Source of the DNA: Streptomyces sp. NBC_00083
Lineage (GTDB): Bacteria; Actinomycetota; Actinomycetes; Streptomycetales; Streptomycetaceae
Length of the DNA stretch: 64,000 bases
Assembly: GCF_026343295.1 (NCBI RefSeq)
Contig: NZ_JAPELY010000004.1
Span: forward strand, 124,001 to 188,000
Direction of reading: 5' to 3'
The notes under the pieces: generated by a model
What the model saw: only the letters and a program-made list of their open reading frames with translations
Told to the model about the DNA's origin: nothing
Database searches by the model: none
Shown: positions 1 through 8,488 of the stretch, piece after piece
How positions within the stretch are numbered: the stretch's first letter is position 1
Layout: the number at the start of each line of letters is the position of its first letter
Made by a program: the position numbers and the translations under genes

Positions 1-463
1 CGCCGCCCACCTCCTGGGTGGGGAGGACGGCGGCGGTCGCGGAGGGGGCGCCGATGGAGAAGGTGAAGGCGCCGGAGACGGGGTGGCTGTCGGCGGAGAT
101 CGCCTGCCAGGCCACGGTGTAGGTGCCGTTGGGGATGCCGGTGCGCAGCCGGACGCCGTACTTGACGATGTCCCCGCTGCACAGGTTGATCAGTTCGGCG
201 GTGTCGGAGCGCTTGCCCGTGGGGTCGAGGACGCGGATGGAGTTGGCGTCCAGGGCGACGCCCTCGGAGAAGGTGAGGGCGACCTGGGCGGGCGCGGAGG
301 CGACCACCGCCCCGTCCTTCGGGTCGCTGCCGGTCAGTGCGGCGTGCGCGGACGCGGGCACGGCGCCCGCGAACAGGGCGCCGAGCAGCGCCACCGTGAC
401 GAGCAGCAGCCGGGTCAGGGGCCTGCTCGTGGTGGTCCGACGGGGTGGGGCGGTGGCCGTCAT
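1..463 (-). CDS. CopC-domain copper resistance protein (YcnJ/CopCD type), N-terminal part only
   Basis: The gene runs off the left edge, so only the first ~154 residues are visible. They show a signal peptide with hydrophobic core LLLVTVALLGALFAGAVP and an Ala-Ser-Ala cleavage region. The mature protein starts with His-Ala-Ala-Leu-Thr, where CopC domains place the N-terminal copper-binding His. A CopC-type beta domain follows, ending SADSHPVSGAFTFSIG. In actinobacteria this domain is usually fused to a CopD membrane part that moves copper across the membrane, and the missing C-terminus probably contains it. It is the last visible gene of a copper operon (YcnI, Sco1, PCu(A)C, CopC) read on this strand. 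The ATG at 463 lies 29 bases after the stop of the PCu(A)C gene. Confidence 0.85.
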   Translation of the reverse strand, partial: MTATAPPRRTTTSRPLTRLLLVTVALLGALFAGAVPASAHAALTGSDPKDGAVVASAPAQVALTFSEGVALDANSIRVLDPTGKRSDTAELINLCSGDIVKYGVRLRTGIPNGTYTVAWQAISADSHPVSGAFTFSIGAPSATAAVLPTQEVGG

Positions 464-491
464 GTCAGTCCCTCAAGTCCCTCTGGTCGCC

Positions 492-962
492 TCAGTGGTG
501 CTTCGGGTTGTAGGTGGCTTCCTTCACCGGAAGGTCGACCTTGACGGGATCGGCCTTCTCGAAGTGCAGCTCGATGGAGACGTTCTCGCCCTGCTTCGGC
601 TTCTTCTTCAGGCCCATGAACATGATGTGGCTGCCGCCGCGTTCGAGGTCCAGCTCGCCGCCCGCGGGGATGTCGAAGGACTTCACCTCCTGCATCTTCT
701 GGTTCTTCGTCTCGTGGATCGTGACGTCGTCCGACAGGTCGCTGGTGACCTTGGTGAGCTTGTCGGCGGCCTTGCCGTCGTTCTTGACGACGAGGAAACC
801 GCCGGCCATGTCGCTCGTCGGCAGCGGCATGAACGCGTCGCTCACCTGGAGCTTCGGCTTGGCCTCGGCGCTGCCGGAGCAGCCCGCCAGGGCCAGGCCG
901 GCGGACAGGGCTATGACGGCGGCGACGGTCGGGCGGGTGGCGCGGGTGGTGCGGCGGTTCAC
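492..962 (-). CDS. PCu(A)C-type periplasmic copper chaperone lipoprotein
   Basis: A 156-residue lipoprotein. The lipobox Leu-Ala-Gly-Cys puts the lipidated Cys near residue 28. The PCu(A)C domain carries the copper ligands His83, then the pair His112-x-Met114 in GGSHIMFMG, with Met90 in between; in this family such His/Met sets bind Cu(I). The tail is His-rich (PKHH). Its expected role is to hand Cu(I) outside the membrane to cytochrome c oxidase assembly, together with the Sco1-like protein encoded just upstream. I start it at GTG 962, which overlaps the Sco1 stop codon as GTGA, a sign of translational coupling. A longer open frame upstream exists but would lie wholly inside the Sco1 gene. 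Confidence 0.88.
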   Translation of the reverse strand: MNRRTTRATRPTVAAVIALSAGLALAGCSGSAEAKPKLQVSDAFMPLPTSDMAGGFLVVKNDGKAADKLTKVTSDLSDDVTIHETKNQKMQEVKSFDIPAGGELDLERGGSHIMFMGLKKKPKQGENVSIELHFEKADPVKVDLPVKEATYNPKHH

Positions 963-1618
963 GGGTTCTCCCCCTTGATGATCTTCGGCAGGTCCTTGGT
1001 GTAGTCGGCGATGGTCGCGTCCTCGCCGTACAGCACGTAGCCCTGGTCCGTCTTGGGGGAGAAGGCGATGACCTGGGCCCCGTGCATGGAGACGACCTTG
1101 CCGTCCTTGTCCTTGGTGGCCGGGTCGATGCCGATGCCGATCGAGCGCGCGCCCTTCTGGATGGTGGCGAAGTCGCCGGTCAGGCCGATGAAGGACGGGT
1201 CCTGGCCCTTGAGCCACTTGCCGAGCGAGGCGGGGGTGTCGCGCTCGGGGTCGGTGGTCACGAAGACGACCTGGAGCTTGTCCTGGTCGGCCTTGGGCAG
1301 CGACTTCTTGGCGACGGCGATGTTGCCCATGGTCAGCGGGCAGACGTCCGGGCAGTTGGTGTAGCCGAAGTAGATGAGCGTCGGCTTGCCCTTGGTCTCG
1401 GCACGGAAGTCGAACTTCTTGCCGTTGGTGTCCGTCAGGACGAAGTCGGGCTTGGCGAACGGCCGGTCGAGCAAGGTCGCGGCCTGGGTCTTCGCGGAGG
1501 CGGAGACATCGGCGACGGGGCTGTGCGAGCCGTCGTCGCCGCTGCTGCCGCACGCGGTCAGGGTGAGCGCCGCTGCCACCGCGAGGGCGGCGGCAGTCAG
1601 CGCGGTCTTGGTGCGCAT
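959..1618 (-). CDS. Sco1/SenC-type copper chaperone lipoprotein
   Basis: 219 residues with a lipobox Leu-Thr-Ala-Cys (Cys23) and a thioredoxin-like fold. The copper site is complete: CxxxC as Cys89 and Cys93 in YTNCPDVCP, and a distant His179 in SMHGAQVIAF. Sco proteins deliver copper to the CuA centre of cytochrome c oxidase and keep its cysteines reduced. The gene lies between ycnI-like and PCu(A)C genes, which fits a joint role in copper supply to respiration under the membrane-outside face. The ATG at 1618 is 47 bases after the ycnI-like stop. It overlaps the next gene by four bases. Confidence 0.92.
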   Translation of the reverse strand: MRTKTALTAAALAVAAALTLTACGSSGDDGSHSPVADVSASAKTQAATLLDRPFAKPDFVLTDTNGKKFDFRAETKGKPTLIYFGYTNCPDVCPLTMGNIAVAKKSLPKADQDKLQVVFVTTDPERDTPASLGKWLKGQDPSFIGLTGDFATIQKGARSIGIGIDPATKDKDGKVVSMHGAQVIAFSPKTDQGYVLYGEDATIADYTKDLPKIIKGENP

Positions 1619-1665
1619 GAGGTGATGTTCCGGTCTTTTCCGGTGGAAGGAGTGCAGGGTGCGGG

Positions 1666-2385
1666 TTACGCGGAGCGTCGCCGTCCGGCGAACACCCCGA
1701 AGGCCACGCCCGCGATGCCGACGACGATGCCCACCACGGCCAGGACGCGCGCGGTGGTGTCGGTGTCCGAGGACGGGGCGGCGGCGGTCTTCTGACCGGC
1801 CGTGCTCTTGTCCGCTGCGGGCGCCGCACCGCCCTGGCCGGTGGCGGCGGCCGTCAGCTGAAGGGTCGGCGCCGGGTTGGCGGGCTCGGGCGCGCCCTGC
1901 TTCGCCTCTTCGATCCAGCGCACGACCTCGTTGTTGTCGTACGTCTGGAGGGCCTTGAAGACGAGCTGGTCGGTGTCGGTGGGCAGCGAGCCGATGGACA
2001 GCGGGAACTTCTGGAACTGGCCGGACTCGATCGAGCCGCCGCTCCACGTCACCTTGGTGACGGCTTCGTTGATCTGCTTGCCGTGCACGGTCAGCGGCTT
2101 GTCGAGCTTGGACTTGGTGACCTCGACGTTCCATCCCGGCACCGGCTGCGGCATGACGGACGCCAGCGGGTGGTCGGTCGGGAAGTTGACCTCGACCTTG
2201 ACGGTCTTGGCGTTGTCGCGCTCGTTGGGGACCTTGAAGTCGACGACGGCGTAACCGCCCTTGGCGGCCGCTCCCTCGGGCTGCACGGTGACGTGGGCGA
2301 AGGCCGTCCCCGAGAGCAGCAGGACGGAACCGGCGGCGACGGAGCCGACGAGGGCGATACGGGTGCGCGAACGGGCAGCGTTCAT
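1666..2385 (-). CDS. YcnI-family (DUF1775) copper-binding membrane-anchored protein
   Basis: 239 residues. A signal peptide ends Thr-Ala-Phe-Ala, giving a mature N-terminus His-Val-Thr-Val; in YcnI proteins this terminal His and a conserved Trp bind copper. The DUF1775 domain (residues ~31-165) is followed by an Ala/Thr/Pro-rich linker. A C-terminal membrane helix (about 212-232, VLAVVGIVVGIAGVAFGVF) ends in Arg residues, so the domain is anchored facing outward. It is the first gene of the copper operon and is separated by about 107 bases from the next upstream gene on the same strand. Confidence 0.9.
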   Translation of the reverse strand: MNAARSRTRIALVGSVAAGSVLLLSGTAFAHVTVQPEGAAAKGGYAVVDFKVPNERDNAKTVKVEVNFPTDHPLASVMPQPVPGWNVEVTKSKLDKPLTVHGKQINEAVTKVTWSGGSIESGQFQKFPLSIGSLPTDTDQLVFKALQTYDNNEVVRWIEEAKQGAPEPANPAPTLQLTAAATGQGGAAPAADKSTAGQKTAAAPSSDTDTTARVLAVVGIVVGIAGVAFGVFAGRRRSA

Positions 2386-2492
2386 GGCAGAGACACTCCA
2401 AGTGAGCAGGAAGGGTGGGGACGGCCACCGCGCACGGGTGCGCGGGGACCCGCGACACCACCCCTGCGGTACGTGTGGGGAGTGGGCCGCGT

Positions 2493-3341
2493 TCAGGCTG
2501 CGAGGGCGTACGCCGCGGGCGGCCCGCGCCTGATCACCGAGTGCTGCAGTGCTGCCCCGGCTGGGGGAGGCGTGGCGCGCGGGTCACCGAGCGGGACGCG
2601 CGGCCCCTGCCCCTCGGCCGCCAGGAGTCCGGCGCACAGCGCGCCCACGAAGGACAGGGCGCGGCGCAGGGAGCGTACGAAGGCGTCCTCGGCCGCGGCC
2701 GAGACGGACTCGCCGGCCAGGCGCACCGCGCCGAACAGGGCGGCCTCGCCGCGCCGCAGCAGCCACCCCGTGGCGAGCGCCGCCAGCAGGTGGCAGAGCA
2801 GCATGGGAAGCGTGGGCAGCAGCGAGGCGGCGAGCGACGCGGAGTGCGCGGGGCCCGCGCCCGTCATGCCCGGCATCATGTCGCTCATCCGCGCCATGCC
2901 GGCCGGGGCGGCGTGGCCGCCGCTGATCCCCGCCGGGTCGATGCCGGCGTCGCTCACGATGCGCTGGGCGTCCGCGGCGGTGAGCCGGGTCGAGCCGTCG
3001 CCGCACAGGAGACGGCCGGCGAAGCGGATCAGCGGGAGGTCCCCGGTGGATCCGTCGCCGGACGCGGCCGCCGTGTGCTGGCCGATGCCGAACAGGGCGT
3101 GCAGGCCGAGCTGTCCGACCGCGAGGCCGCCCGCGATGGACGGCAGCGAGCGCTCGCGCCCGGCGAGCGGTGCCACGACCGCGAGCACTCCGAGGAAGCC
3201 GGCGAGCAGCGTCCACCAGGGGACGGTCGCACAGGCCGCCATGACGTGCCCCATCGCGGACAGCACGACGCAGACCGCGGCGAACACCGCGGCCCTGAGC
3301 AGCCGGAGGCCGGCGCCTGCTGGGGCGTGGAGGGAAGACAT
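2493..3341 (-). CDS. predicted multi-spanning membrane protein, function unknown
   Basis: 282 residues with about four hydrophobic segments: near residues 14-35, 42-62, ~168-190, and a weaker one near 230-245. The central loop (about 80-165) is rich in Gly, Ala and Met and contains MARMSDMMPGMTGAG, and it also carries scattered His and Cys. Metal contact is possible given the neighbouring copper operon on the same strand, but nothing in the sequence proves it. The C-terminal ~40 residues are Pro/Ala-rich and probably disordered. I recognise no named domain. It may be co-transcribed with ycnI (107-base gap). Confidence 0.7.
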   Translation of the reverse strand: MSSLHAPAGAGLRLLRAAVFAAVCVVLSAMGHVMAACATVPWWTLLAGFLGVLAVVAPLAGRERSLPSIAGGLAVGQLGLHALFGIGQHTAAASGDGSTGDLPLIRFAGRLLCGDGSTRLTAADAQRIVSDAGIDPAGISGGHAAPAGMARMSDMMPGMTGAGPAHSASLAASLLPTLPMLLCHLLAALATGWLLRRGEAALFGAVRLAGESVSAAAEDAFVRSLRRALSFVGALCAGLLAAEGQGPRVPLGDPRATPPPAGAALQHSVIRRGPPAAYALAA

Positions 3342-3643
3342 GGCGGGGCCATCATCGCACTGGGCTTACCCGCCCCATACGCCAGGTCCAAAAGGTCACG
3401 TTTGGCCCGGCGGCCGCCGGGCCGGTGGGGCGGACCGGTGGACGGAGGCGGCCGGTCCGGTGCGGCGGCCACGCTCGGAGGCGGCGGTTCCGGTGGCGCT
3501 ACACCGGCGCGCGGGGGCGCGTACATCCGCCGAACGGGCGCCATCACGTCAAGAGGGCGCTTACGGGCGAGTAGTTGCGGCAATACTGCGCCCGTAGAGA
3601 GAAGGACTATGTCGAGCCGCAGTTGCAGCCAGGAGGCTGGAGC

Positions 3644-4108
3644 ATGAGCATCTGGTGGTCCCTCCACTTGCGGCGCGAGGCCGCGAGCGTGCCGCTCGCC
3701 CGGCGTCTTCTGCTCGGGACCATGGAGACCGCGGGGGTCGACCCCGACGTCTCCTACGACCTGTCGGTCGCCCTCACGGAGGCCTGCGCCAACGCGGTCG
3801 AGCACGGCGGGGGCGCGGGCGGGGGCGCGGGGAGCGCCTCTGCGGCCTACCAGGTGACGGCCTACCTCGACGGCGAGACGTGCCGCATCGAGGTCACCGA
3901 CTCGGGTCCGGGCTTTCCCGGGCGCAGGACCCGGCGCGCCGCACCGCCCGCGAGAACCGGCTGCCTCGCCGAACACGGCAGGGGCCTCGGCCTCATCGAA
4001 CAGCTCGCCGACCACGTGCACTTCAGGAACCGGCCCGGCCGGGGCGCGGTGGTCAGCTTCGACAAGATCCTCAAATGGCGCGAGGGCGCGCTGCTCAAGG
4101 TGTCCTGA
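3644..4108 (+). CDS. HATPase_c anti-sigma-factor-like serine kinase
   Basis: 154 residues. An ATP-binding GHKL domain fills the protein: N-box EACANAVEHG (residues ~47-56), G1 box DSGPGF and G2-like stretch GRGLGLIEQL. There is no phospho-acceptor or sensor domain. This is the RsbW/SpoIIAB-like class, which in Streptomyces is abundant and works with anti-anti-sigma proteins and SpoIIE-type phosphatases; one such phosphatase lies at 5718-7211. I chose the ATG at 3644 because a strong AGGAGG lies at 3631-3636; an in-frame ATG at 3575 has no such site. A Gly/Ala insert follows the N-box. Confidence 0.85.
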   Translation: MSIWWSLHLRREAASVPLARRLLLGTMETAGVDPDVSYDLSVALTEACANAVEHGGGAGGGAGSASAAYQVTAYLDGETCRIEVTDSGPGFPGRRTRRAAPPARTGCLAEHGRGLGLIEQLADHVHFRNRPGRGAVVSFDKILKWREGALLKVS

Positions 4109-4143
4109 GCGGCGCGCCCCCGGGCGCGTGAGCGGGAGCCGGG

Positions 4144-5613
4144 TCAGGCCTGCTTGACCCGGGCCATCCATGCCTCGACCTCGTCGGAGCGGCGCGGCAG
4201 CGCGGCCGACAGGTTGGTGTTGCCGTCCTCCGTGACGAGGATGTCGTCCTCGATCCGGACGCCGATGCCCCGGTACTCCTCGGGGACGGTCAGGTCGTCG
4301 GCCTGGAAGTACAGACCGGGCTCGACCGTCAGGCACATGCCCGGCTCCAGGTCGCCGCCGACGTACGTCTCGGTGCGCGCGGCCGCGCAGTCGTGGACGT
4401 CCATGCCGAGCATGTGACCGGTGCCGTGCAGCGTCCAGCGGCGCTGGAGGCCGAGCTCCAGGACCTTCTCGACGTCCATGTCGCCGAGCAGCCCCCACGC
4501 GACGAGCTTCTCCGCGAGCACGCGCTGGGCGGCGTCGTGGAAGTCGCGGTAGGGCGCGCCCGGCCGGACCGCCGCGATGCCGGCCTCCTGGGCCTCGTAC
4601 ACCGCGTCGTAGATCTTGCGCTGGAGCGGCGAGAAGGTGCCGTTGATCGGCAGGGTGCGGGTGATGTCGGCGGTGTAGAGCTCGTTGGTCTCCACGCCGG
4701 CGTCCAGGAGGAGCAGGTCGCCGGAGCGGACCTCGCCGTTGTTGCGCACCCAGTGCAGGGTGGTGGCGTGCGGTCCCGCGGCGCAGATCGAGCCGTAGCC
4801 GATGTCGTTGCCCTCGACGCGGGCGCGCAGGAAGAACGTGCCCTCGATGTAGCGCTCGCTGGTCGCCTCGGCCTTGTCGAGCACCTTGACGACGTCCTCG
4901 AAGCCGCGGGCGGTCGAATCGCACGCCTTCTGCAGCTCCGCGATCTCAAACGCGTCCTTCACCAGGCGCGCCTCGGAGAGGTACACACGCAGCTCTTCGT
5001 CGCGCTCGGCGGTGACCTTGTCGGTGAGCGCGGCCTCGATGGACGCGTCGTGACCCCGTACGCACCGGACCGGACCCGTGGCCTCGGCCAGGGCGGCGGC
5101 CAGCTCGCGCACGTCCTTGGCGGGCACCCCGAGCAGCTGCTCGGCCTCGGCCAGGGAGTGGCGGCGGCCGACCCACAGCTCGCCGGTGCCGGAGAGCCAG
5201 AACTCGCCGTTCTCGCGGTCGGAACGGGGCAGCAGGTAGAGCGTCGCCTCGTGGCCGTCGCCGGCGGGCTCCAGGACGAGCACACCGTCCTCGGTCTGGT
5301 CGCCGGTCAGGTACGCGTACTCGGTGGAGGCGCGGAAGCTGTACTCGGTGTCGTTCGAGCGGGTCCTCAGGTTGCCCGCGGGGATCACCAGCCGCTCGCC
5401 CGGGAAGCGCGCGGAGAGCGCGGCGCGGCGGTCGGCGGTGTGGCCGGCCTGCGCCACCGGCTCCAGGCCGTGCAGCTCGGTGTCGGCCCAGCCGGACTTC
5501 ATGTTCGCGGCCAGCTCGTCGGAGACGCCCGGGTACAGGCCGTTCTTCCGCTGCTGGATCGGCTTCTCGTCGGTGGTCTCTTCCGGGATCGCCGGGCTGA
5601 GCTCCTCTGACAC
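4144..5613 (-). CDS. Xaa-Pro aminopeptidase (aminopeptidase P, M24 family)
   Basis: About 489 residues. The N-terminal creatinase-like domain is followed by the pita-bread metallopeptidase domain. The dinuclear metal ligands are visible in order: Asp in LLLDAGVETN, Asp in TADITRT, His in GTGHMLGMDVHD, Glu in VEPGLYF and Glu in VRIEDDIL. It removes N-terminal residues that precede proline, in the cytoplasm. The GTG at 5613 is preceded by AAGGAG five bases upstream; an ATG at 5649 in frame would add twelve unlikely residues. It is transcribed convergently with the HATPase gene at 3644. No signal peptide is seen. Confidence 0.93.
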   Translation of the reverse strand: MSEELSPAIPEETTDEKPIQQRKNGLYPGVSDELAANMKSGWADTELHGLEPVAQAGHTADRRAALSARFPGERLVIPAGNLRTRSNDTEYSFRASTEYAYLTGDQTEDGVLVLEPAGDGHEATLYLLPRSDRENGEFWLSGTGELWVGRRHSLAEAEQLLGVPAKDVRELAAALAEATGPVRCVRGHDASIEAALTDKVTAERDEELRVYLSEARLVKDAFEIAELQKACDSTARGFEDVVKVLDKAEATSERYIEGTFFLRARVEGNDIGYGSICAAGPHATTLHWVRNNGEVRSGDLLLLDAGVETNELYTADITRTLPINGTFSPLQRKIYDAVYEAQEAGIAAVRPGAPYRDFHDAAQRVLAEKLVAWGLLGDMDVEKVLELGLQRRWTLHGTGHMLGMDVHDCAAARTETYVGGDLEPGMCLTVEPGLYFQADDLTVPEEYRGIGVRIEDDILVTEDGNTNLSAALPRRSDEVEAWMARVKQA

Positions 5614-5717
5614 GTCTGCTCCTTGGTACGACACTGGGCCGTCCTCCATCGTACGGGCGTACGGAAGGGGGTCCAGGGTCGTAGTGCCTCTTACCGGGGC
5701 GGACGCGTCCTGCGCGG

Positions 5718-7211
5718 CTAGACGAAGCGGGCCGCGAGCATCACCACGTCCTCACTGTGGTCCGCGGAGCCGAGGCCGTCGGGCAGCAGGGTGCGCAGCA
5801 CGTGGTCGAGGATCGCGTCCGGGTCGTCGCGCACCTGCCGCGGGACGCTCGCCGCGGCGGCGTGCAGCCGGGCGAAGGCCCGGTCCATGGGGTCGCCGGT
5901 ACGGCGCAGCAGCCCGTCCGTGTAGAGCAGCACCGTTTCTCCAGGGTCGGGAGAAAGCTCCACGCTCGGCGCCTCCCAGCAGGCGAGCATGCCGAGCGGA
6001 GCGGAGAGCGACGTCTCCACGAACTCGGTGCGCCGCTCCCCGATGATCAACGGCGGCGCGTGTCCCGCCCCGGCGAGCACGATCTTGCGCGGGGCGGGCT
6101 CGCAGTAGGCGAACAGGGCGGTGGCCGAGCGGGCCGGCTCGGTCAGGCGCAGCAGCAGTTCCAGGTCGGACAGGACGGCGACGGGGTCCTCGCCCTCCAT
6201 CACGGCGTACGCCCGCAGGCTCGCGCGCAGCCGGCCCATCGCGGCCACCGCGCTCGGGCCCGATCCGGTGACGGACCCGACCGCGAGGCCGAGCGCGCCT
6301 TCGGGCAGCGGCAGCGCGTCGTACCAGTCGCCGCCGCCGCGCGGCCCGGTGCGGTGGCGGGCGGCCAGCTGGACGCGGGCCACCCGGGGCAGCCGGCTGG
6401 GCAGCAGCTCCTCGGCGACGGTCGCCACATGGGCGCGGGCCCGCTCCAGCTCGACGAGGCGGGCCAGGTGTTCGGCCGCGTACCGGATGTAGAGGCCGAC
6501 CAGGTGCTGCTGGCGCTCGACGGGCTCCGCGCTCTCGTCGTAGAGCCAGACGGCGGCGCCGAGCCGGCCGGCGCCCTCGGTGGCGAGCGGCAGCGCGTAG
6601 CTGGCGGCGTAGCCGAGGCGGGCGGCGACCTCGCGGTGGCGCGGGTCGAGGCCGTCGGGGTCCCTCATGAGGTCGGGGCCGCCGTCGGCGTCGGGCAGCC
6701 CGTCCAGGATCCGGCCGTACGCGGTGGCGCTGCGCGGCACGGTCTCGATGTGGCCGAGGTCGGCGTGGGCGAGGCCGAGGCCGGTGGTGCTGGCCGGGCC
6801 CAGTCCGTCCGCCGGTTCCAGGACGACGAGCCCGCGCCGGGCGCCGACCAGGGCGGCGCCCGCCTTGAGGAGTTCGTCCAGGGCGTCGTCGAGCGCGGTG
6901 GTGCGGGCGAGCCGCTCCGTGAGTTCATGGAGCGTGGTGAGGTCGGAGACCCAGCCGGCGAGCCGGTCCTGGAGCACCGCGCCCGGCGGGGTGTGGGCGA
7001 CGGGTGGGGGCAGGGGCGCGTGAGTGTGCGCCGGAGACGGAACGGCTGGATCGATTCCAGCCACTTTCGGCAGGTGAGGGGCGCTCATGGCAGCCGGCTT
7101 TCCGACTGGTTGATTCTGCGCAATAGCATCGCAAACCCCCATGTCATTCTGCGCCGCTATCAATGCATCCACATGTACACGCACAAGTGAGGGGATGTCC
7201 AGCATTGTCAT
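5718..7211 (-). CDS. GAF plus SpoIIE-type PP2C phosphatase
   Basis: 497 residues. A ~75-residue leader is followed by a GAF-like sensory domain (~90-255) and a SpoIIE/PP2C phosphatase domain (~270-497). The phosphatase signatures are present: RGGGDWYDAL, GAGHAPPLI, LLYTDGLLRR and a C-terminal SEDVVMLAARF, giving the acidic residues that bind the catalytic metals. Such enzymes dephosphorylate anti-anti-sigma proteins in partner-switching networks. The start at 7211 gives an N-terminus MTMLDIPSLVRVHVDALIAA, but an internal ATG (MSAPHLPK, near 7089) is possible. It reads divergently from the primase-like gene at 7644. Confidence 0.88.
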   Translation of the reverse strand: MTMLDIPSLVRVHVDALIAAQNDMGVCDAIAQNQPVGKPAAMSAPHLPKVAGIDPAVPSPAHTHAPLPPPVAHTPPGAVLQDRLAGWVSDLTTLHELTERLARTTALDDALDELLKAGAALVGARRGLVVLEPADGLGPASTTGLGLAHADLGHIETVPRSATAYGRILDGLPDADGGPDLMRDPDGLDPRHREVAARLGYAASYALPLATEGAGRLGAAVWLYDESAEPVERQQHLVGLYIRYAAEHLARLVELERARAHVATVAEELLPSRLPRVARVQLAARHRTGPRGGGDWYDALPLPEGALGLAVGSVTGSGPSAVAAMGRLRASLRAYAVMEGEDPVAVLSDLELLLRLTEPARSATALFAYCEPAPRKIVLAGAGHAPPLIIGERRTEFVETSLSAPLGMLACWEAPSVELSPDPGETVLLYTDGLLRRTGDPMDRAFARLHAAAASVPRQVRDDPDAILDHVLRTLLPDGLGSADHSEDVVMLAARFV

Positions 7212-7643
7212 AGCGGGACTATTGGTGTCCGTGGGGCGTCCAAGTTGGCCGGAAAATGACCCTGGTGGCCCTGTGCTGGGGTCGACTGAGGACGTTCAAC
7301 TGTGCGTCGTTTCAACCGTGTTGGGTACGTAATCGGTGTGGTCCGTGGCAGTTGAGCTGCCGCGGAACCTTGCGGACGGCCTGAGCGTCTTAAGAGCCGA
7401 CTGGCCACGCCTCACCCCCGAGCGGCGGGGTTTTTGCCCGCAGGACGGCAAGCGCCATGCACGCGCCACCCTTCGCCATGCTTTAAATGGTTACGGGCAG
7501 TGGCCGTCGCCACCCGTGGTGACGGCTCGTGATCGATCCTGGCGGATCCCCCACCGCCTGCTCACGGAGCACGTACGCGCAGTGAAGTGATGCACACGTC
7601 ATGTGATGTGGACTCGGCGTTCAACGGAAAGGAACGAGCGCCC
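7212..7643. other. intergenic region between divergent genes, holds an orphan intrinsic terminator
   Basis: About 430 bases between two divergent genes with no credible coding sequence. An 84-codon plus-strand frame at 7336 reads through a terminator hairpin and has no family resemblance. Besides promoters for both flanking genes, the region holds a textbook terminator at 7416-7435, so part of it may be transcribed as a short RNA or leader. Confidence 0.5.
7416..7435 (+). terminator. Rho-independent terminator-like hairpin with U-run
   Basis: Stem CCCCG (7416-7420), loop AGCGG, stem CGGGG (7426-7430), then TTTTT. Runs of T after a G+C stem are uncommon in this genome. The hairpin lies about 210 bases upstream of the start at 7644 on the plus strand with no gene before it. 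Confidence 0.65.
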
Positions 7644-8306
7644 ATGCGCGAGATCCTCGGAAGGCGACGCAGGTTCCGGTTTTGGCGCAGTGAAAGGGCT
7701 GCTCAGCTCGGCGCCGCGCTGACCTGTGCGACCCAATGGAAATGGCCCGTGGTGCCCGGAGTGGGACTGGCCGCGGGCGACCGCGGCTGTGCCTGCCCCG
7801 ACCCCGAATGCGTGGTGCCGGGGGCGCACCCCTTCGACCCCGTCCTGCTCGCGGCGACCACCGACGAGCGCATGATCCGCTGGTGGTGGACGAACCGGCC
7901 GGCCGCGCCGGTGCTGCTCGCCACCGGCGGCGGCGCGCCCTGCGCGATCAGCCTCCCGGCCCTCGCCGGAGCCAGGGCGCTCGTCGCCCTCGACTCCATG
8001 GGCGTGCGGCTCGGCCCGGTCGTGGCGACCCCCACCCGGTGGTCGCTCCTGGTCGCTCCGTACTCGATGGAGCGCCTGGGCGAGTTGCTCTACTCCAAGG
8101 ACTGGGTGCCCAGTTCGCTCCGCTTCCACAGCGAGGGCGGATATCTGGTGCTGCCCCCGTCGCGGACGGGCAAGGGGCAGATCCGCTGGGAGCGGCCTCC
8201 GCTGGGGACGACCGGACCCTGGCTGCCGGAGGTCGAGACGGTGGTGGACGCGCTGGTCGAGGCGAGCACCAGCGCACCGGACGGCGGGAGCCGGCTGGCG
8301 TACTGA
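7644..8306 (+). CDS. bifunctional primase-polymerase-like protein (short, motif-degenerate)
   Basis: 220 residues related to the prim-pol (archaeo-eukaryotic primase) domain found in Streptomyces proteins annotated as bifunctional DNA primase/polymerase. Recognisable parts are the N-terminus WKWPVVPGVGLAAGDRGCAC and the C-terminal YLVLPPSRTGKG. The expected catalytic acidic pair at the end of the second strand is not seen: the segment reads APCAISLPALAGARAL. The basic stretch GRRRRFRFWR lies at the N-terminus. I start at ATG 7644, preceded by GGAAAGGA; an in-frame start at 7587 is less likely. Activity is doubtful, so it may be a regulatory or structural relative. Confidence 0.75.
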   Translation: MREILGRRRRFRFWRSERAAQLGAALTCATQWKWPVVPGVGLAAGDRGCACPDPECVVPGAHPFDPVLLAATTDERMIRWWWTNRPAAPVLLATGGGAPCAISLPALAGARALVALDSMGVRLGPVVATPTRWSLLVAPYSMERLGELLYSKDWVPSSLRFHSEGGYLVLPPSRTGKGQIRWERPPLGTTGPWLPEVETVVDALVEASTSAPDGGSRLAY

Positions 8307-8336
8307 CAGGCGAGAGGGCCGCACCGGCCCATGTGT

Positions 8337-8376
8337 GTGAAGGCGGCTCGGTTCCCGGGCCGCCTTCACTCTTTCG
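8337..8376 (+). terminator. intrinsic terminator after the primase-like gene
   Basis: A perfect 11-base stem, GTGAAGGCGGC at 8337-8347 pairing with GCCGCCTTCAC at 8359-8369, with an 11-base loop, followed by TCTTTC. It lies 31 bases after the stop of the gene at 7644. Confidence 0.75.
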
Positions 8377-8488
8377 GGTGCGAGCTTGCCCTGGTTGTAC
8401 GGGAATTGGGTGTGCGCAGCGCCGGGCGCCCGGTTTCCGTGGCTATCTTCGGCCCACCATCAGGAATTCCAGGGCAGGCGGGTCCCCC

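Noticed and set aside
959..2461. A 500-codon frame covering the Sco1 gene and its upstream neighbour
   Set aside because: Only the last 219 codons are the Sco1 protein; the front part is an out-of-frame reading of the YcnI gene.
7336..7590. An 84-codon open frame in the leader of the primase-like gene
   Set aside because: It runs through a strong terminator hairpin and has no family resemblance.
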